10,474 nucleotides of DNA, from NCBI GenBank assembly GCA_964242425.1, contig CAXTCK010000123.1:1-10474 (forward strand), written 5' to 3'. Source of the stretch: Lichenicola sp964242425. Its GTDB lineage: Bacteria; Pseudomonadota; Alphaproteobacteria; Acetobacterales; Acetobacteraceae. The notes below the pieces were generated by a model that saw nothing but the letters and a program-made list of their open reading frames with translations, was not told where the DNA came from and did not search any database. Below are positions 6,440 through 10,474 of the stretch, piece after piece. Position 1 is the first letter of the stretch, and every line of letters begins with the position of its first letter. The position numbers and the translations under genes are program-made.

Positions 6440-6470
6440 GGACGGTTGGCCGGCCAACCGTTCTCAGTCG
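6433..6470. terminator. Long palindrome at the end of the riboflavin operon, probable bidirectional terminator
   Basis: The stretch 6433-6470 is an almost perfect palindrome centred between 6451 and 6452 (TTGGCCGGCCAA core). Of 19 base pairs, 18 are Watson-Crick and one is a G/T mismatch (6441/6462) that would be a G-U pair in the plus-strand RNA. The ribH stop TGA (6437-6439) is inside the left arm. It lies between convergent ribH and the S53 peptidase gene, so it can fold in transcripts from both strands. There is no T-run. GCCAACCG from the right arm (6453-6460) recurs at 6485-6492. Confidence 0.65.
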
Positions 6471-6491
6471 TGGAACCAGCGCCAGCCAACC

Positions 6492-6506
6492 GTGTGGGGG
6501 TCACAC
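6492..6506 (-). terminator. Small hairpin over the S53 peptidase stop codon
   Basis: GTGTG (6492-6496) pairs with CACAC (6502-6506) around a five-base loop; the minus-strand stop codon (6503-6501) is within it. It might act with the long palindrome just beyond, or be chance. Confidence 0.25.
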
Positions 6507-8114
6507 CGAGGCGGTGGCGGTGCGCGCGGTCAGCGCCGCGAACAGCGCCTTGCCGTCGGGACGGCCGAGGCCGGTGCAGGCGTTCCAGGTCGGGCCCGCG
6601 TTGTAGCCGATCGTGGAGTTGGGTGGGTTGTTGTTGCCCTGCGTGATCTCGATCGTCAGCTTCTTGCCGACCTCGACCTGGGAGTAAAGGAAGTCGGGCA
6701 GGAAGCCGACCGGCACCGTCGCCTTCTGGTTGATCAGCGCGGTCAGGCCCGCCCAGAGCGGCGCCACCCCGCTGGTGCCGCCCACCACCTCCTTCTTGCC
6801 GTCGATCACGATCAGGTAGCCGCTGGACGGCGACGCGTCGCCGGCCACGTCCGGCACGCCGCGCCCCTTGCGGCCGCCATTCACGCTTGGCGGCAGGGAA
6901 ACGCCGTTCTGGAAGGCGGGCACCGGGAACAGGTCGCTGATGCCGCCGCCGGTGCCGCCACCCGAATCGCCGTCGTTCCAGACCACCTCCGCGCTGATGC
7001 TGGTCGCGGAATGGGTGATGCGGGTGCCGCCGCAGCCGGTCGCGTAGGGCGAGGAGGCGGGGAAGTCGACATGCGCCTTGCCGTCATCCACCCCGTCGGT
7101 GGCGTGGCTGTCGCCGCATGCGACATACACCGAGATGCCGAGCGTCGTCGCGTCCTGGAGCACCGTGTTCATGGTCGTGACCGAGCTCGCGGTCCAGCTG
7201 CTTTCCGGGCCGCCCCAGCTGATGGAGATCACCGACGGCTTGTTGGCGCTGTCGTGCACCGCCTGGCTGATCGCGTCGGAGAACCCGGCATCGGTGTTGG
7301 GCGCGAAGTACACCGCGATCTCCGCGCCCGGGGCCAGGCCGCCCGTCACCTGGATGTCCAGCGCCACCTCGCCGTCGGCGTCCGAGCCGGTGGTGTTCCT
7401 GGCCCCGTCCACCGACACCGCGACCACGCGCGGCACCGCGAGACCCATCGCCTTGAAGGCCTGGGCGTTGTCCGACGCCTTGAACCCGCCGCCGAGCTCG
7501 ATCAGCGCGACCGTGACGCCGGCACCGGTCACCCCGGTCGGGAAGTCGTACAGCGGGCCGATCTTGTTCGGCTCCAGCCCGGCCGGCTGCGCCAGGCGCG
7601 GCCGCACGATCCGGGTGTGGGCGATCGCGCGCGTGTCCAGCCCGAGCACGGACTCCACCAGCCCGTGCAGGCGCTCCGGCAGCTGCACCTCGCCGGAATG
7701 GCCGCGGAACTCGACACCGTCGGCATGATACAGCGACAGCGCGGTCCCGAACGCGGCGCCGATGGCGGACGGGCTGCCCGCGACCTGCACCAGGCGCCGC
7801 GCCGGCGCCGCCTGCGTCACCGTGAGCCCGTGGCTCGACGCGTATTCCGACACCTGCCGGATGTCCTCGCGATACAGCGCCGCGCGCGCTGCGGCGAGAT
7901 GGGCGCGCTTGGCATCCGGATCAACGATCGCCGCGAGCTCCCGGCTGAGCGCGCTCTCGTCGCGCGGCTTCAGGTAGAGGCTGGCCTCGACGACGTGGTC
8001 GTCCGGCACGGCGCCGACCCTGGCGCTGCCCGCAGGCAGGGCCCGGCAGCTGCCGGGCAGGCTGAGGAAGCCGTGAGCATGGGTGGTGCTGGCGGAGGAG
8101 GGCGGCGTGGTCAT
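6501..8114 (-). CDS. S53 family serine-carboxyl peptidase (sedolisin, kumamolisin-like)
   Basis: This is a pro-enzyme of 537 residues. S53 peptidases are acid-active endopeptidases with a subtilisin fold. Residues about 38-165 form the activation propeptide, with the catalytic domain from about 180. The catalytic set is clear: E249 and D253 in DGEVALDIQV, oxyanion-hole D335 in ACGDSHATDG, and nucleophile S448 in VVGGTSGVAPLWAG. YFAPNTDAGF, ISISWGGPESSW and HVDFPASSP closely match kumamolisin as I recall it. Two calcium-site residues differ: the usual DIT is EIT (E489) and the usual GWD is TWN (N511). No classical signal peptide is visible, as in several relatives, so the export route is unclear. 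The start at 8114 follows GAGG (8126-8123) at eight bases. It begins 46 bases after tetR on the same strand and may be cotranscribed with it; its substrate is unknown. Confidence 0.95.
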   Translation of the reverse strand: MTTPPSSASTTHAHGFLSLPGSCRALPAGSARVGAVPDDHVVEASLYLKPRDESALSRELAAIVDPDAKRAHLAAARAALYREDIRQVSEYASSHGLTVTQAAPARRLVQVAGSPSAIGAAFGTALSLYHADGVEFRGHSGEVQLPERLHGLVESVLGLDTRAIAHTRIVRPRLAQPAGLEPNKIGPLYDFPTGVTGAGVTVALIELGGGFKASDNAQAFKAMGLAVPRVVAVSVDGARNTTGSDADGEVALDIQVTGGLAPGAEIAVYFAPNTDAGFSDAISQAVHDSANKPSVISISWGGPESSWTASSVTTMNTVLQDATTLGISVYVACGDSHATDGVDDGKAHVDFPASSPYATGCGGTRITHSATSISAEVVWNDGDSGGGTGGGISDLFPVPAFQNGVSLPPSVNGGRKGRGVPDVAGDASPSSGYLIVIDGKKEVVGGTSGVAPLWAGLTALINQKATVPVGFLPDFLYSQVEVGKKLTIEITQGNNNPPNSTIGYNAGPTWNACTGLGRPDGKALFAALTARTATASV

Positions 8115-8160
8115 GCGTTGGGCCTCGACGTTCAACGGTGAAGGCTGAAAGGTGGCTGTC

Positions 8161-8748
8161 TCAACCTGTTCCGTCCAGCAGCCCGGGCAGCAGCGCACGC
8201 GCCTGTGTGGTGCTGCCCGGACGCGCCAGCTCCAGCAGCGTCAGCCCGTCCACGATCGACAGGATCGCCTCCGACTGCCCCCTGGTATGCTCGCTAGGCA
8301 GCAGGCGGTCCTGGATCCAGCTGATCCAGGCCTCGACGGTGCCGGCGGCCATCCGGTCGTAAGGTGCCTCGCCGCGCGCGCCGCGCGCCACCACCTCGGT
8401 CCAGACGCGCATGAACGGCGCGATCTCCGGATGCGCCACGCGTGCCAGCACGCGCCCGAGCAGCGCGCCGGGCGTGGTTGGCGATCCCGCCGCATGGTCC
8501 GCCATGATGGCGGTCATGCGGGCGTTGATCCGGTCCAGCACCGCCAGCACCAGGGCCTCCTTGGTGCCGAAGTAGTACAGGAGCATCCGGCCGCTGGTGT
8601 CGAGACGCGCGGCCAGGCCGCGCAGCCCGAGCACGCCGAGGCCGTCGGCGAGCACGATCGTGGCGATCTGGTCCGCCAGTCCGGTTCGGCGTGCCGCCCG
8701 GTCGGCGGGAAGGCGGGTGGAAAGGCCGGATGCGGGTCGGGTTGCCAT
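8161..8748 (-). CDS. TetR-family transcriptional regulator
   Basis: This 195-residue regulator has the TetR N-terminal DNA-binding domain: a helix starting LADQIATIVLADG (24-36), then the helix-turn-helix LGLRGLAARLDTSGRMLLYYFGTKEALV (about 40-67) with the typical YYFGTKE. The C-terminal half (about 90-190) is helical ligand-binding or dimer sequence with no informative motif, so the ligand is unknown. The N-terminal 20 residues are Arg- and Ala-rich and likely disordered. The start is supported by AGGA (8757-8754) five bases upstream. The gene is divergent from a small membrane protein gene; the 64 bases between their starts hold two symmetric TGTA-N8-TACA sites, the likely operators. One reaches into the tetR ribosome site, so autorepression is likely. 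The S53 peptidase gene follows it on the same strand. Confidence 0.94.
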   Translation of the reverse strand: MATRPASGLSTRLPADRAARRTGLADQIATIVLADGLGVLGLRGLAARLDTSGRMLLYYFGTKEALVLAVLDRINARMTAIMADHAAGSPTTPGALLGRVLARVAHPEIAPFMRVWTEVVARGARGEAPYDRMAAGTVEAWISWIQDRLLPSEHTRGQSEAILSIVDGLTLLELARPGSTTQARALLPGLLDGTG

Positions 8749-8756
8749 GCGAATCC

Positions 8757-8799
8757 TGTATCAGCTGTTACATCCTTCAGCTATGTAACGGATGATACA
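8757..8799. promoter_or_regulatory. Paired TetR operators, TGTA-N8-TACA twice
   Basis: Two 16-bp sites, TGTATCAGCTGTTACA (8757-8772) and TGTAACGGATGATACA (8784-8799), share TGTA-N8-TACA, and the left one is itself symmetric at 7 of 8 pairs. They are also mirror images about base 8778: 8757-8763 pairs with 8793-8799 and 8767-8773 with 8783-8789. Centres are 27 bp apart. They fill the space between divergent tetR and the membrane protein gene. The left site touches the tetR ribosome site, and the right one ends just before that of the membrane gene. Confidence 0.75.
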
Positions 8800-8812
8800 A
8801 GAGGAGGATCGG

Positions 8813-9202
8813 ATGCTCGCCACCCGTCAGGTCGCCATTCTCGCTGGCCTCGGCTTGTTGTTCTGGATCGGCGCCACCGCGTGGATCCGCTGCTTCCCGC
8901 AATGGCTCGAGGATCCGCTCGAATGCGCCATGACTTTCCTGGCCAGCATCCCGGCCTGCTGGCTGTGCATCCTGGCGGCGCGTCGCGTGGCCCGGCTGTC
9001 GCCGGAGCAGCTGGTGGTCGGCACCGCGGTCGTGGTCGCGGTCGCGACGCTGATCGACGCGGCCGCCTTGCGCTGGATGCCCGGCGTTTATGCCGGCAGC
9101 GACCTGGTTCGACGGCTGGGCGCAGCCTGGCTGCTCTGGGGCTATGGGGTGAGCCTCGGCATCGCCCTGCTGATGCAGCGGCGTGCGGCCGTCGCGGCCT
9201 GA
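8813..9202 (+). CDS. Small four-helix membrane protein, probably TetR-controlled
   Basis: This 129-residue inner-membrane protein has four predicted transmembrane segments: about 8-26 (VAILAGLGLLFWIGATAWI), 38-56 (CAMTFLASIPACWLCILAA), 68-86 (LVVGTAVVVAVATLIDAAA) and 103-121 (GAAWLLWGYGVSLGIALLM). There is no signal peptide and no recognisable catalytic motif. Overall shape and the FW..AT..IR..P start recall small DUF5367-like membrane proteins, but that is a weak impression. GAGGAGG (8801-8807), five bases upstream, fixes the start at 8813; an in-frame ATG at 8792 lies inside the operator and lacks a ribosome site. It is divergent from tetR, and the right-hand operator abuts its ribosome site, so de-repression by the TetR ligand is likely. 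A role in export or tolerance of that ligand would fit the arrangement but is not shown by the sequence. Confidence 0.85.
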   Translation: MLATRQVAILAGLGLLFWIGATAWIRCFPQWLEDPLECAMTFLASIPACWLCILAARRVARLSPEQLVVGTAVVVAVATLIDAAALRWMPGVYAGSDLVRRLGAAWLLWGYGVSLGIALLMQRRAAVAA

Positions 9203-9220
9203 CGCGGGTCTCCGGCCCAG

Positions 9221-9269
9221 TCCCTGGCCTGGGTCCCTGGCCCGGTCCCTGGCCCGACCCCTGGCACGG
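9221..9269. repeat. Four tandem copies of a 12-13 bp repeat, G-quadruplex-prone on the minus strand
   Basis: Four near-identical units, consensus TCCCTGGCCCGG, begin at 9221, 9234, 9246 and 9258 (the first is 13 bp). They lie just after the membrane protein gene and about 100 bases before maeB. The plus strand has CCC runs at 9216, 9222, 9235, 9241, 9247, 9253 and 9258. Read on the minus strand, 9261-9241 gives four G-runs separated by loops of two to three bases, which meets the usual G-quadruplex pattern. It might act in termination or as a slippage-prone spacer; no function is shown. Confidence 0.75.
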
Positions 9270-9304
9270 CTGGCCTTGTCCGGAACCGGCGCGCTAGAAA
9301 ACAC

Positions 9305-9330
9305 GTCCGACGCCGGTGCCGGTGCCGGAC
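9305..9330 (+). other. GCCGGT repeat and hairpin in the maeB leader
   Basis: GCCGGT is repeated at 9312, 9318 and (partly) 9324, enclosed by GTCCG (9305-9309) and its complement CGGAC (9326-9330). CGCCG (9311-9315) can instead pair with CGGCG (9333-9337), so two alternative folds exist upstream of the maeB ribosome site. TAGAAA at 9295-9300 might be a -10 element, but I find no good -35. Any regulatory role is speculation. Confidence 0.25.
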
Positions 9331-9368
9331 TTCGGCGGAAAGCACCGTCAGGAAAAGGACGAACGGCG

Positions 9369-10474
<1,106 letters not shown>

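Noticed and set aside
6282..8141. A 619-codon open frame on the plus strand opposite the S53 peptidase
   Set aside because: It is rich in Arg, Gly and Ala with no domain, and mirrors a clearly real gene on the other strand; long antisense frames are expected at this GC content.
8792..8812. Earlier ATG for the small membrane protein
   Set aside because: It has no ribosome site and lies in the operator, while the ATG at 8813 has GAGGAGG at ideal spacing.
9221..9269. CRISPR array or small repeat locus
   Set aside because: The units are 12-13 bp with no spacers, so this is a simple tandem repeat.
9276..9300. Promoter TTGTCC/TAGAAA for maeB
   Set aside because: The two elements are only 13 bases apart, too close for a standard sigma-70 promoter.

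Overview
The window is a roughly 70% GC stretch of a bacterial chromosome scaffold. A run of 100 Ns at 1744-1843 marks a join between contigs. Codon use, the gene order ribD-ribE-ribBA-ribH and the protein sequences suggest an alphaproteobacterium. The reductase half of RibD in particular resembles what I recall from Acetobacteraceae (Rhodospirillales). This placement is an inference from memory, not a search result.

Left part (1-1743): the 3' part of an ABC importer ATPase of the Fbp/Pot type converges, across a strong hairpin, on ohr, an organic hydroperoxide reductase on the minus strand. ohr is divergent from ohrR, a MarR-family thiol sensor. The palindrome TTATCGCGATAA lies in their shared promoter region and is the probable OhrR operator. 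Next comes the N gap, with a possible gene start at its very edge.

Centre (1844-6470): a small exported protein of unknown function, then a textbook FMN riboswitch leading a compact, partly overlapping riboflavin operon. RibD is a bifunctional deaminase/reductase, RibE is riboflavin synthase, RibBA carries DHBP synthase plus GTP cyclohydrolase II, and RibH is lumazine synthase. Together these cover the pathway from GTP and ribulose 5-phosphate to riboflavin, apart from the usual separate phosphatase step. The operon ends in a near-perfect palindrome that includes the ribH stop codon. nusB, often found after ribH, is not there.

Right part (6471-10474): a kumamolisin-like S53 (sedolisin) serine-carboxyl peptidase on the minus strand lies just downstream of a TetR-family regulator gene on the same strand. 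The regulator gene is divergent from a four-helix membrane protein gene. The intergenic DNA holds two copies of TGTA-N8-TACA, arranged symmetrically, probably the TetR operators. After the membrane protein gene comes a tandem repeat whose minus strand is rich in GGG runs. Then begins maeB, a malic enzyme that runs off the window end.

Most of the window is ordinary metabolism. The parts most worth a second look are the TetR operator pair with its divergent membrane gene and the S53 peptidase gene, the S53 peptidase's altered calcium-site residues, the unassigned exported protein, the divergent RibD reductase domain and the G-rich repeat before maeB. I saw no tRNA, rRNA, CRISPR array, insertion sequence or phage gene.
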